Shown here piece after piece: positions 8,717-16,059 of a DNA stretch of 52,213 nucleotides. The translations under genes were made by a program, and so were the position numbers. The stretch covers positions 1 through 52,213 of the forward strand of contig NZ_JAEMSS010000005.1 of the NCBI RefSeq assembly GCF_016462705.1, in the 5' to 3' direction. The first letter of the stretch is position 1, and the number at the start of each line of letters is the position of its first letter. The stretch is from Nocardioides sp. Its GTDB lineage: Bacteria; Actinomycetota; Actinomycetes; Propionibacteriales; Nocardioidaceae. Below the pieces are notes generated by a model, which saw only the letters and a program-made list of their open reading frames with translations, was not told the DNA's origin and did not search any database.

Positions 8717-10467
8717 CCGGCACGCGCCGCGACCGGCTCGTCGACCTGGGACTCGCCGTGCTCGTGGCTCTGGTGGTCCTGGGGCCGATGACGTTCCGGC
8801 GAGGCTTCGCCCTGCGCGGAGACATGGTGCTCGTGCCCCACCAGCCGTGGAAGGACGCCTGGCTTGCGCTGGACGGCTCCGCGCCCCGGTTCGTCCCGGG
8901 CGACGCGGTCCTGTCGGTGGTCACCACCGTCGTGCCCGGCGACCTGCTCCAAAAGGCGCTGCTCCTCGGTGCCCTCGTGCTGGCCGGGACAGGAGCGGGA
9001 CGACTGGTGGCGCAGCACTCCGCGGTCGGCCGCGCGGCCGCGATCGTGCTGATGATGTGGAACCCCTGGGTCCTCGAGCGCCTCAGCATCGGCCAGTGGG
9101 GCTCGGTCGTCGGGTACGCCGCCCTGCCCTTCGTCGTGACCGCCGCCGTCCGGGTCCGGGACGAGGTTCGCGATGGCGTGCCAGTGCTCACGCTCTGGCT
9201 GGCGTTCACCGCCCTCTGGTCGCCCGCGTCGGCGCTGGTCGGGGCGCTGACGGCGATCTGCGTCGTCGTCCTCGGGCGCCGCCCTCGCGCGGTCTTGGTG
9301 ACGCTCGGCAGCGCGGTCCTCGTCAACCTGCCGTGGCTGGTCCCGTCGCTGCTCAACGGCGACCGCATCGACGCGCCCGGCGGGCAGTTCGACGCGTTCG
9401 CGGCGCGGGCCGAGTCCGGGGCGGGACTGCTCGCCAGCGTCGCGTCGCTCGGCGGGATCTGGAAGTCGTCGGTCGTGCCCCAGGAGCGGACCGTCGCCCT
9501 GGTCGTGCTGCTGTCCTGCGTGACCACCGTCGTGGCGCTGCTGGCGTTGTGGCGGACCAGGCGGGACGTGGGTCCGGCCGACCGCACGACACGGCACGGG
9601 CTCCTCCTGCTGGCCGGGCTGGCGGTGGCGCTGACGGTCGTGCCGACGCTGCCCGGGCTCACGGACGCCTTCGACACGGCGGCGCGACGGTTCGGTGCCC
9701 TGTCCGCGCTGCGGGACGGGCACCGCTTCCTCGGGCCCGCCGTCCTGGTCCTGTTGCCGGGGGTCGCCGCGGCCGGCGAGTTCCTGTGGCGCGCCGGCCG
9801 GCCGGGCCGGGAGGCCGTGCGAGGGGCCGCGGTCGGGCTCGCCCTCCTCCCCGCCCTGTGCCTGCCCTCGATGGCGTGGGGTCTCGGCGGTGACCTGCGG
9901 CCCGTGACCTACCCGGCCGAGTGGTTCCGCGCCAAGGCCGTGGTCGACCGGGACGTGGCCGACCGCGGGGGAGCGACGGTCGTGCTGCCCTGGCGCGGGA
10001 CCTACCGCGGGTTCGACTGGAACGACTCGCGTGCCCAGCTCGACCCCGCACCGCGCTTCTTCGAGGGCGAGGTCCTCATCGACGACCGCATCCTGCTCGG
10101 CGGCGAGGCCGACGATGCCGTCCTGGCCAACGAGGACCCGCGACTCGCCGCGATCACCCGCGCGCTCGAGGACGAGGACCCGGCCCGGGCGCTGGCGGAC
10201 CAGGGTGTGGCCCGGATCCTCGTCGAGAAGGGCAACGGGGTGCGCGCCGACGAGGTCCCGGTCGGTGACGTGCTGCACGACGGCGGCCGGCTCACCGTCG
10301 TCGCGCTCGACGACCCGGTGGTCACGACGAGCCGGGGAACGACCCGTCGGGCGGTGATCCTCGGGGGCGATGTCATGGCCGTCCTGGGCTGCCTGGTCGC
10401 AGCGGCGTGCATCCGGCGCCGTCAGGTGTATGGTGAGCCCGCTGTTGACTCTGGGAGGGGTACTTAA
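8713..10467 (+). CDS. Polytopic membrane protein coupled to the AftD-like gene (GT-C-like)
   Basis: A 584-residue protein whose ATG overlaps the AftD-like stop (ATGA), implying coordinated translation. The first helix (LVDLGLAVLVALVVLGPMTF) is followed by a loop with an acidic residue (LRGDMVLVPHQPWKDAW). About nine more hydrophobic segments run to residue 400, then a soluble region (about 400-555) and a last helix (AVILGGDVMAVLGCLVAAACI). This layout, helix-rich N-half plus C-terminal globular part, is like a GT-C transferase, and the first helix-loop arrangement echoes the AftD-like partner, but no family-defining motif is evident. It could be a second glycosyltransferase or a structural partner. 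The stop is immediately followed by the ATG of a 43-aa gene. Confidence 0.75.
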   Translation: MTGTRRDRLVDLGLAVLVALVVLGPMTFRRGFALRGDMVLVPHQPWKDAWLALDGSAPRFVPGDAVLSVVTTVVPGDLLQKALLLGALVLAGTGAGRLVAQHSAVGRAAAIVLMMWNPWVLERLSIGQWGSVVGYAALPFVVTAAVRVRDEVRDGVPVLTLWLAFTALWSPASALVGALTAICVVVLGRRPRAVLVTLGSAVLVNLPWLVPSLLNGDRIDAPGGQFDAFAARAESGAGLLASVASLGGIWKSSVVPQERTVALVVLLSCVTTVVALLALWRTRRDVGPADRTTRHGLLLLAGLAVALTVVPTLPGLTDAFDTAARRFGALSALRDGHRFLGPAVLVLLPGVAAAGEFLWRAGRPGREAVRGAAVGLALLPALCLPSMAWGLGGDLRPVTYPAEWFRAKAVVDRDVADRGGATVVLPWRGTYRGFDWNDSRAQLDPAPRFFEGEVLIDDRILLGGEADDAVLANEDPRLAAITRALEDEDPARALADQGVARILVEKGNGVRADEVPVGDVLHDGGRLTVVALDDPVVTTSRGTTRRAVILGGDVMAVLGCLVAAACIRRRQVYGEPAVDSGRGT

Positions 10468-10599
10468 ATGAACGAGGCGATTGCCGGCGCAGTCGGTGGA
10501 GTGCTGGCGTTGTTCTCCATCATCGGCGGAGTGTCCGCCTACAACGGCGACCCCGAGGGTGTCGCCCAGAACAGCCTCTACACCTACGCCGACAACTGA
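10468..10599 (+). CDS. DUF2613-like micro-protein, 43 aa
   Basis: A short gene (44 codons) that begins directly after the TAA of the upstream membrane-protein gene, with a strong Shine-Dalgarno GGGAGGGG at 10453-10460. The product MNEAIAGAVGGVLALFSIIG is one hydrophobic helix, followed by a polar tail ending VAQNSLYTYADN. This pattern (single N-terminal helix, short tail with an N-x-x-x-Y ending) resembles DUF2613 proteins such as Rv0236A, which is encoded next to aftD in Mycobacterium. It is probably a membrane-anchored accessory peptide facing the periplasm. The function is unknown. Position and family resemblance make it a real gene rather than a chance frame. Confidence 0.75.
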   Translation: MNEAIAGAVGGVLALFSIIGGVSAYNGDPEGVAQNSLYTYADN

Positions 10600-10601
10600 T
10601 C

Positions 10602-10617
10602 CGGGCCCTTCGGCCCG
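10602..10617 (+). terminator. Small hairpin after the DUF2613-like gene
   Basis: CGGGCC (10602-10607) and GGCCCG (10612-10617) enclose a CTTC loop, three bases after the stop. There is no T-tract, so it may be an attenuator or RNA-stability element before the GT2 gene rather than a full terminator. Confidence 0.4.
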
Positions 10618-10633
10618 AGACCACCGTCGGCTC

Positions 10634-11425
10634 ATGCAGCTCGTCATCCCCGCCCGGGACGAAGCGGCGCGGCTACCCCGCACGCTGGAGATGCTGCGCG
10701 CCTTCGTGCTCGCCGCGGGTGAGGCTCCCGCCCCGCTCGAGGTCGTGGTGGTCGACAACGGCAGCACCGACGACACGGCACGGCTGGCGGCCGGTGCGCA
10801 CACCGCCGCGATGCCGGTGCGGGTCGTCCGCTGCGAGACCCGGGGCAAGGGCGCCGCGGTGCGCGAGGGCATCCGGCACACCACCGCCGACGTCGTCGGC
10901 TTCATGGACGCCGACGGAGCGACGCACTTCGAGGCGCTGGCCCATGCGGTGCGCCTCATCGAGGCCGGCGCGGACGTGGCCATCGGCTCGCGAGCCGTTC
11001 CCGGTGCGGTGACCACCGAGCGGCACAGCGGCGCCCGGATGCTCGGCGCCCGCCTCTACCGTCGCTGCACCCGGGAGATCGCCCCCGGCATCGCCGACAC
11101 GCAGTGCGGCTTCAAGGTCTTCCGCGGCGACCTGGGGCGAGCCCTGTTCGCCGACCTGCGGGCCACCGGGTTCTCCTTCGACGTCGAGGTCCTGGGCCGG
11201 GCCCAGCGGCAGGGCGCCAAGGTCGTGGAGTTCCCGGTCACCTGGGACGACGTCCCAGGCTCCACCTTCCTGCCCGCTCTGCACGGTGCATCGACGTTCT
11301 GGGAGCTCGCGGTGATCGCCCGGCGACTCAAGAGCGCTCCCACGTTCGCCGGGGTGACCGTGCTGCCGCGGGTCACGCCCATCGTGCCCCCCGCGCCGGA
11401 CCTGGCACCCGCCGTCGAGGCGTGA
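10634..11425 (+). CDS. GT2 glycosyltransferase (polyprenyl-phosphate-sugar synthase type)
   Basis: A 263-residue GT-A fold inverting transferase. LVIPARDEAARLPRTLEMLR opens the protein and fixes the start at ATG 10634; the longer frame upstream overlaps the DUF2613-like gene and is not coding. VVVVDNGSTDDTARLA binds the nucleotide, GFMDADGATHF is the metal-binding DxD, and DTQCGFKVF plus FDVEVLGRAQRQG are typical of the dolichyl-phosphate glucose/mannose synthase (ALG5-like) group. It has no C-terminal membrane helices. It likely loads a sugar on polyprenyl phosphate to supply the GT-C enzymes upstream. The stop overlaps the next GTG (GTGA). The sugar is not predictable. Confidence 0.88.
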   Translation: MQLVIPARDEAARLPRTLEMLRAFVLAAGEAPAPLEVVVVDNGSTDDTARLAAGAHTAAMPVRVVRCETRGKGAAVREGIRHTTADVVGFMDADGATHFEALAHAVRLIEAGADVAIGSRAVPGAVTTERHSGARMLGARLYRRCTREIAPGIADTQCGFKVFRGDLGRALFADLRATGFSFDVEVLGRAQRQGAKVVEFPVTWDDVPGSTFLPALHGASTFWELAVIARRLKSAPTFAGVTVLPRVTPIVPPAPDLAPAVEA

Positions 11426-12600
11426 CCGGGCCGGACCCGAGACCGCTCCACGGTCGACGCGCCGTCGTCGTCAACTGGCGTGACCCGGGGCACCACCTGG
11501 CGGGCGGGAGCGAGCGCTACGCCTGGGAGCTGGCCCTCGGCCTTCGCGACGCCGGGGCGCGGGTCGAGTTCTGGACAGCTCGTGATGCGGGGCAGTCCGC
11601 CCGGGAGACCGCCGACGGGATCGACGTACGGCGACGCGGTGGTCAGTACTCGTTCTACGCCGGCGTGTGGGCCCGGCTCGTCGCCGACCGGGTCCGCCGG
11701 CGGCCACCCGACGTCGTGCTGGACATGGACTGTGGGATCCCTTCCTTCACCCCGCCGCTCCTCGGCCGCGGGACCTCCGTCGTCCTCGTCGTCCACCACG
11801 TCCACCAGGACCAGTTCCGGACCGCGATGCGCCGTCCCGTCTCCGACCTGGGCCGCTTCCTCGAAGGGCGGCTGATGCCCGCGGTCTACCGGGACGTGAC
11901 CACCGTGGCGGTGTCCGAGTCGACCGTCACCGAGATGCGCCGCCAGCTCGGCTGGCGGGGCGACGTGCGGGTGATCCACAACGGGACCGACCTCCCGCCG
12001 GCCCCTACCGAGGTGCGGACCGGCGAGCGGGTCGTGGTCCTGGGCCGGGTGGTGCCCCACAAGCGGGTCGAGCTCGTGGTGCGCGCGTTCGCGCGGCTGC
12101 TCGTCCGGCGGCCAGGAGCCACCCTCGACATCGTGGGCACGGGCCCGGGGATGCCGGCGGTCTCCGCCGCCGTCGCGGAGCTCGGGCTGGGCGACAGCGT
12201 GCTCGTCCACGGGTTCCTCCCGGAGGAGGAGAAGGCCGCGGTCCTCCGGGCCGCCCGCCTGCACGTGTGCGCCTCGGACGCGGAGGGGTGGGGCCAGGTC
12301 GTGCTCGAGGCAGCGGCTCACGGGGTCCCGACGCTGGGCCGCGACGTCCCGGGGGTGCGTGACTCGGTGCGCGACGGGCGCACCGGATGGCTCGTCCCCG
12401 AGTCCCCGGGCGGCGACGCCGACGAGCTGGTGCGAGCGTTGGGGACCGGTCTGGAGGACGCGCTCGAGACCCTCTCCGACCCCCGGGTCGCCTCGCAGGT
12501 CGCCGGCCACTGCCGCTCCTGGGCCGAGGAATTCGGGTGGGCCAGGATGCGCGCGGAGTCGGTGGAGGTCGTCGGCGCCGTGTTGCTCGAGACCCGCTGA
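11422..12600 (+). CDS. GT4-type glycosyltransferase
   Basis: A 392-residue GT-B glycosyltransferase. The GTG start at 11422 overlaps the GT2 stop by 4 bp. The N-domain motif is NWRDPGHHLAGGSERYAWEL, and the C-domain shows VVVLGRVVPHKRVELVV and SDAEGWGQVVLEAAAHGVPTL. Compared with the GT4 at 3409-4593 it shares the VVLVVHHVHQDQF segment and the PHK and EGWG motifs, so the two form a paralogous pair on either side of the AftD-like gene. A GT4 gene near a DUF3068 gene is also seen in Mycobacterium (Rv0225 and Rv0227c), which supports a role in envelope glycan assembly. Substrates are unknown. Confidence 0.88.
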   Translation: MTGPDPRPLHGRRAVVVNWRDPGHHLAGGSERYAWELALGLRDAGARVEFWTARDAGQSARETADGIDVRRRGGQYSFYAGVWARLVADRVRRRPPDVVLDMDCGIPSFTPPLLGRGTSVVLVVHHVHQDQFRTAMRRPVSDLGRFLEGRLMPAVYRDVTTVAVSESTVTEMRRQLGWRGDVRVIHNGTDLPPAPTEVRTGERVVVLGRVVPHKRVELVVRAFARLLVRRPGATLDIVGTGPGMPAVSAAVAELGLGDSVLVHGFLPEEEKAAVLRAARLHVCASDAEGWGQVVLEAAAHGVPTLGRDVPGVRDSVRDGRTGWLVPESPGGDADELVRALGTGLEDALETLSDPRVASQVAGHCRSWAEEFGWARMRAESVEVVGAVLLETR

Positions 12601-12687
12601 AAGACCGCCCGCGGCCTCGGCCCGGCGATCTGGCCGCGTGGCCAAATTGTTGCGCGCGCGAGGCTAGGTGGCGGCCGTCACTGCTGC

Positions 12688-12746
12688 TAGGGTCCGGTCG
12701 GGCTTGGCGCTACCAATGAGTAGCGCGAGTAGGGAGGAAGATTCAC
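12688..12746 (+). promoter_or_regulatory. Promoter and hairpin leader of the DUF3068 gene
   Basis: A TAGGGT -10-like hexamer lies at 12688-12693. The inferred leader then carries an inverted repeat, GCGCTAC (12707-12713) and GTAGCGC (12720-12726) with a 6-nt loop, followed by the Shine-Dalgarno GGGAGGAAG 8 nt before the ATG. The hairpin sits just upstream of the ribosome site and may stabilise the mRNA 5' end. No -35 is obvious. The remaining 12601-12687 shows nothing recognisable. Confidence 0.4.
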
Positions 12747-13697
12747 ATGCGTCGTCTGCTGGGGCCGATCTTGGTCGGCATTGGTGCGTTCCTGATCGTG
12801 ACCGGAGTGCTCGCGAGGTTCTACGCCTACCCGGCGCTCGCGGTGGCCCCGATCGACCAGAACAGCGTCACCAAGCTGGAGGCGAAGGATGCGACCATCC
12901 TCGACCTCTCGACCCTCAAGGAGGTGACCACCGACATGTCGGTGGTCAACCGCACCGTGGGTGACGTCGAGGCCTCCGAGGAGGCGGGTGACGGCACGCT
13001 GGTGTGGGCGGGGACGACCTCCTACCGCGACGAGATCGGCAACATCCGGTCCCGCAGCGCCGAGCGCTACGCCCACGACGCGCACACCGGCGAGGCGATC
13101 AACTGCTGCGGCGCCTTCGAGGAGACCACCGACGGCGAGCGCGAGGAGGTCAAGCGCAGCGGCCAGATCAGCAAGTACCCCTTCGGCACCGAGAAGAAGG
13201 ACTACAAGTTCTGGGACGCGACGCTCGGCCAGGCCGTGACGACCAAGTTCGTCAAGGAGAGCGAGATCGAGGGCCTCAAGGTCTACGAGTTCAAGTACGA
13301 GGTGCCGACCACCACCGTCGGCACCCGTGAGGTGCCGCCGTCGCTGGTCGGCGAGACCGGCACCGACGCGCTCGAGGTGGAGATCCAGTACTCCACCATC
13401 ACCCAGCACTGGGTCGAGCCCACGACGGGCGTCGTCATCGACCGCGTCTCCGAGACCGCCAACACGCTGGCCCTCGACGGCGAGACCCTGATCACCACGT
13501 CCGGCGGCACCTTCCAGTACACCGACGAGCAGGTCAAGGAGAACGTCGACGAGTACAAGGGCAAGGCCTCGTCGCTGCAGGCCGTGCAGACGACCGTCCC
13601 GCTGGTGGGCATCGTCCTCGGGCTGCTGGTGCTCCTCGGCGGCATCCTGCTCTCGCGGCGCAACCGCACCCAGGCACCCCCGAAGACCGACGCCTGA
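12747..13697 (+). CDS. DUF3068 / PorA-family membrane protein
   Basis: A 316-residue protein with an N-terminal helix (LLGPILVGIGAFLIVTGVLARFY), a large extracytoplasmic beta-rich domain (about 30-275) and a C-terminal helix (VPLVGIVLGLLVLLGGILL) followed by a basic tail RRNRTQ. This two-anchor topology and length match DUF3068, annotated as the porin PorA family, with Rv0227c as the mycobacterial relative. A GAINCCGAF-like segment with adjacent cysteines lies near residue 115. It sits downstream of the GT cluster but has its own promoter and a strong terminator. It is likely an envelope protein linked to the neighbouring glycan pathway; the biochemical function is unproven. Confidence 0.85.
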   Translation: MRRLLGPILVGIGAFLIVTGVLARFYAYPALAVAPIDQNSVTKLEAKDATILDLSTLKEVTTDMSVVNRTVGDVEASEEAGDGTLVWAGTTSYRDEIGNIRSRSAERYAHDAHTGEAINCCGAFEETTDGEREEVKRSGQISKYPFGTEKKDYKFWDATLGQAVTTKFVKESEIEGLKVYEFKYEVPTTTVGTREVPPSLVGETGTDALEVEIQYSTITQHWVEPTTGVVIDRVSETANTLALDGETLITTSGGTFQYTDEQVKENVDEYKGKASSLQAVQTTVPLVGIVLGLLVLLGGILLSRRNRTQAPPKTDA

Positions 13698-13712
13698 CCG
13701 ACGCCTCACCTG

Positions 13713-13743
13713 CGACACCCCGGACCGTCGGTCCGGGGTGTCG
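13713..13743. terminator. Strong bidirectional terminator hairpin
   Basis: CGACACCCCGGACC (13713-13726) and its exact complement GGTCCGGGGTGTCG (13730-13743) enclose a 3-nt GTC loop, a perfect 14-bp stem. It lies between the convergent DUF3068 and TetR genes and can serve both, though T-tracts are weak. Confidence 0.85.
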
Positions 13744-13777
13744 TCGCGTTGTGGGGCGGTGCTCGGACGTCGAGGGG

Positions 13778-14437
13778 TCAGCGCTCGGAGCTACCGGCGG
13801 CCAGGCCCGCGCTGGTGAAGACCACCAGCTGGTCGACGAACCGCGGGTCGACGCCCTCGCTGCTGATCGGGTGGCCGTAGCCGGCGAGGTCGACCCCGGC
13901 GAGGGCGCTCAGCATCGAGTACATGGCGATGCCCACCCGCCGGTAGAGCTCGTCGCCACGGACGCCCGGGAGGGCCCTCTGGAGCACCTGCGCGTAGAGG
14001 TCGGCGATGCTCGGGGCCCGCCCGACGCCGCGCAGCCACATCGGCTCCTCGGCCAGGCCGAGCGCGGTGAACAGCTTCATCCACGCCAGGCCGGCCACCG
14101 GGTCGGCGTCCAGGACGGCCACGAACGGCCGGATCACGGCCTCCACGAGATCGACGGGGCGTGGGTCGTCCTCGGCGGCGACCAGCGCCGCCAGCCGGTC
14201 GCGGACCTCCTCGCCGACGGGGTCGGCGCGCCGGCGCAGGACCGCCTCGACCAGGGCCGCCTTGTCCGGGAAGTAGTGCGTGAGTGCCGCCGGCGCCACG
14301 CCGGCCGCGCGGGCCACGGCTCGGAGCGAGACCGCGTCGACCGAGGCGGAACCGAACAGGAGCTCCGCCGCGTCGACCAGGGCGGCCGGGACGTCGACGT
14401 CGCTCCGGGGGCCGGGACGCCTTGCAGGCACGGTCAC
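13778..14437 (-). CDS. TetR/AcrR-family transcriptional regulator
   Basis: A 219-residue regulator. The N-terminal DNA-binding domain shows AALVDAAELLF, then the helix-turn-helix SLRAVARAAGVAPAALTHYFPDKAALVEAVLRR; the rest is an alpha-helical ligand/dimer domain. The GTG at 14437 is chosen because a TAACGT -10 sits exactly 7 nt upstream (leaderless) and homologues begin a few residues before the first helix. A longer frame reaches 14515 but crosses that promoter. The gene is divergent from the ABC importer operon and is the obvious candidate for its repressor. The ligand is unknown, perhaps the imported solute or a derivative. Confidence 0.87.
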   Translation of the reverse strand: MTVPARRPGPRSDVDVPAALVDAAELLFGSASVDAVSLRAVARAAGVAPAALTHYFPDKAALVEAVLRRRADPVGEEVRDRLAALVAAEDDPRPVDLVEAVIRPFVAVLDADPVAGLAWMKLFTALGLAEEPMWLRGVGRAPSIADLYAQVLQRALPGVRGDELYRRVGIAMYSMLSALAGVDLAGYGHPISSEGVDPRFVDQLVVFTSAGLAAGSSER

Positions 14438-14444
14438 GGAGGTG

Positions 14445-14450
14445 ACGTTA
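14445..14450 (-). promoter_or_regulatory. -10 hexamer TAACGT of the TetR gene
   Basis: TAACGT on the minus strand, followed by 7 nt and the GTG at 14437, indicates a leaderless mRNA and supports that start. Confidence 0.5.
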
Positions 14451-14477
14451 TGTCGCTGCGGGGGGTCGCAGGAATCC

Positions 14478-14500
14478 GTGGCCGGCAACAACATGGCCAC
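14478..14500. promoter_or_regulatory. Inverted repeat in the TetR/importer divergent region
   Basis: GTGGCC (14478-14483) and GGCCAC (14495-14500) are separated by 11 bp, a spacing compatible with a TetR-dimer operator. It lies upstream of both divergent genes in a 164-bp gap. It is only a candidate: short arms in GC-rich DNA can arise by chance. Confidence 0.3.
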
Positions 14501-14601
14501 AATTTGTTCAGACACGCAAACTTCTTCTTCCCAACCCGCGACCGATGGGGTTTGATGTGGTCGCCGTCACGGAGGGGGCGACATCGAGGGAGGAAGTCAG
14601 C

Positions 14602-16029
14602 ATGCGGGCAGGGATGGGTCAGAAGCGCCGGGGCAAGGGTTTCCGGTTGAGCGTGGTAGCCGCGGCGCTGGTGCTGGTGGCCGGCGCGTGCTCGTCGGAC
14701 CGTTCCGACGACGACCCCGGTGGGGACGACGGCACGTCCGGCGCGTCCGCCGACCTTCCCACTGACACCTTCGGTGACCTCGAGTCGCCCTGTGGTGAGG
14801 GTGACGCCTCCGGTGCCACCGAGCAGGGAGTGACCGACGACTCCATCGCGATCGGCTACGGGGACGACTCCGGCTACGTCAACGCGCCCGGCCTCAACGA
14901 GGAGATGGGCGACGCGATGGACGCGATGATCGCCTGGTGCAACTCGGTCGGTGGCATCAACGGTCGCGAGATCGTCGGCCACCGCTACGACGCCGCCCTC
15001 GACAACGCGGCGCAGGTCATCGTCGAGGCCTGTGGCCAGGACTTCATGATGGTCGGCCAGGGCTTCGCGGGTGACGAGGACATGGAGGCCGACCGCATCG
15101 ACTGCCAGCTGGTCACGGTCCCCGGCTTCACCCTGTCCAGCAGCGCGAACAACGCGCCCATGAGCTACCAGCCGCTGCCCTTCCCGGTCGACCAGCTGAG
15201 CGTGGCGCGTGCCGAGCTGACCCTCGAGACCTTCCCGGAGGCCGCGTCCTTCGACTTCATCGGGCACGACTCGCCGTTCACCCAGCTCGCCGAGGGCCGC
15301 ACGGAGGCCGTCATGGCCGCCGCCGGCGCCGAGGTGGCCGGCTGCGGTGTCGTCCTCAAGTCCGCCGGCGGTGACAACTACCGCGCGCTGGTGCAGCGCT
15401 ACCAGGAGTGCGGCACCACGGTCCTCTTCGACCAGGGCACGCCGACCCCGGCGACGTTCTCGTTCCTCGACGCCATGCGGGTCGAGGGCTACGAGCCGAC
15501 GCTGCTCACCGACGCCACGTGGTACGCCGACGTGGTCAAGTCCGCCAACATCGACGGCCTGACCGAGGGCGTCAACGTCACCATGCAGTTCCAGCCGTTC
15601 GAGAACGCCGACGCGGTCCCGGCCGTCGCCGACTACCTCGCGGTGATGGGCGCCAACGAGGACGCCGCGACCGGTCTGCTCGGGATGCAGTCGACGTCCG
15701 CGTTCCTCCTCTGGGCGACTGCGGCCAAGGCATGTGGGTCCGAGCTGACCCGGCAGTGCATGGTCAACGAGCTGTCGCAGGTGACGTCCTGGACCGGTGG
15801 CGGGCTCCACGCCGAGGCCAACCCCGGTGGCAACGAGCCGCCGAAGTGCAGCCTGCTGATGACGCTCAAGGGCGGCACCTACGAGCAGATCGCCCCGGCG
15901 ACCAAGGGTGAGTTCTACTGCGCCGACTCCTCGCTGGAGACCCCGGAGAGCTCGTGGGGCGTGGAGCTCAACGAGGACCGGATCGCCACCACCTACCTGA
16001 CCGACGACGTCATCGTCCCGGAGGCCTGA
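14602..16029 (+). CDS. ABC-transporter substrate-binding lipoprotein (LivJ/amide type)
   Basis: A 475-residue type 1 periplasmic binding protein. The ATG at 14602 follows the Shine-Dalgarno GGGAGGAAG; a longer in-frame start at 14545 lacks one. The signal sequence is a basic QKRRGKGFRLS, a hydrophobic core, then VLVAGAC, where the cysteine would be lipidated, and an acidic Gly/Asp/Ser-rich linker. The mature domain starts VTDDSIAIGYGDD and has the family pattern of a solute-induced two-lobe fold (GINGREIVGHRYDAALDNAAQ). It is divergent from TetR and followed by permease and ATPase genes. By family it binds branched-chain amino acids, amides, urea or similar small molecules; the actual ligand cannot be told. 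Confidence 0.88.
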   Translation: MRAGMGQKRRGKGFRLSVVAAALVLVAGACSSDRSDDDPGGDDGTSGASADLPTDTFGDLESPCGEGDASGATEQGVTDDSIAIGYGDDSGYVNAPGLNEEMGDAMDAMIAWCNSVGGINGREIVGHRYDAALDNAAQVIVEACGQDFMMVGQGFAGDEDMEADRIDCQLVTVPGFTLSSSANNAPMSYQPLPFPVDQLSVARAELTLETFPEAASFDFIGHDSPFTQLAEGRTEAVMAAAGAEVAGCGVVLKSAGGDNYRALVQRYQECGTTVLFDQGTPTPATFSFLDAMRVEGYEPTLLTDATWYADVVKSANIDGLTEGVNVTMQFQPFENADAVPAVADYLAVMGANEDAATGLLGMQSTSAFLLWATAAKACGSELTRQCMVNELSQVTSWTGGGLHAEANPGGNEPPKCSLLMTLKGGTYEQIAPATKGEFYCADSSLETPESSWGVELNEDRIATTYLTDDVIVPEA

Positions 16030-16059
16030 CCCGACGCGGCGAACGGAGGGGACTAGCGG

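Noticed and set aside
8284..11016. 910-codon minus frame opposite the membrane protein and GT2 genes
   Set aside because: Same high-GC antisense artefact; it spans several real genes.
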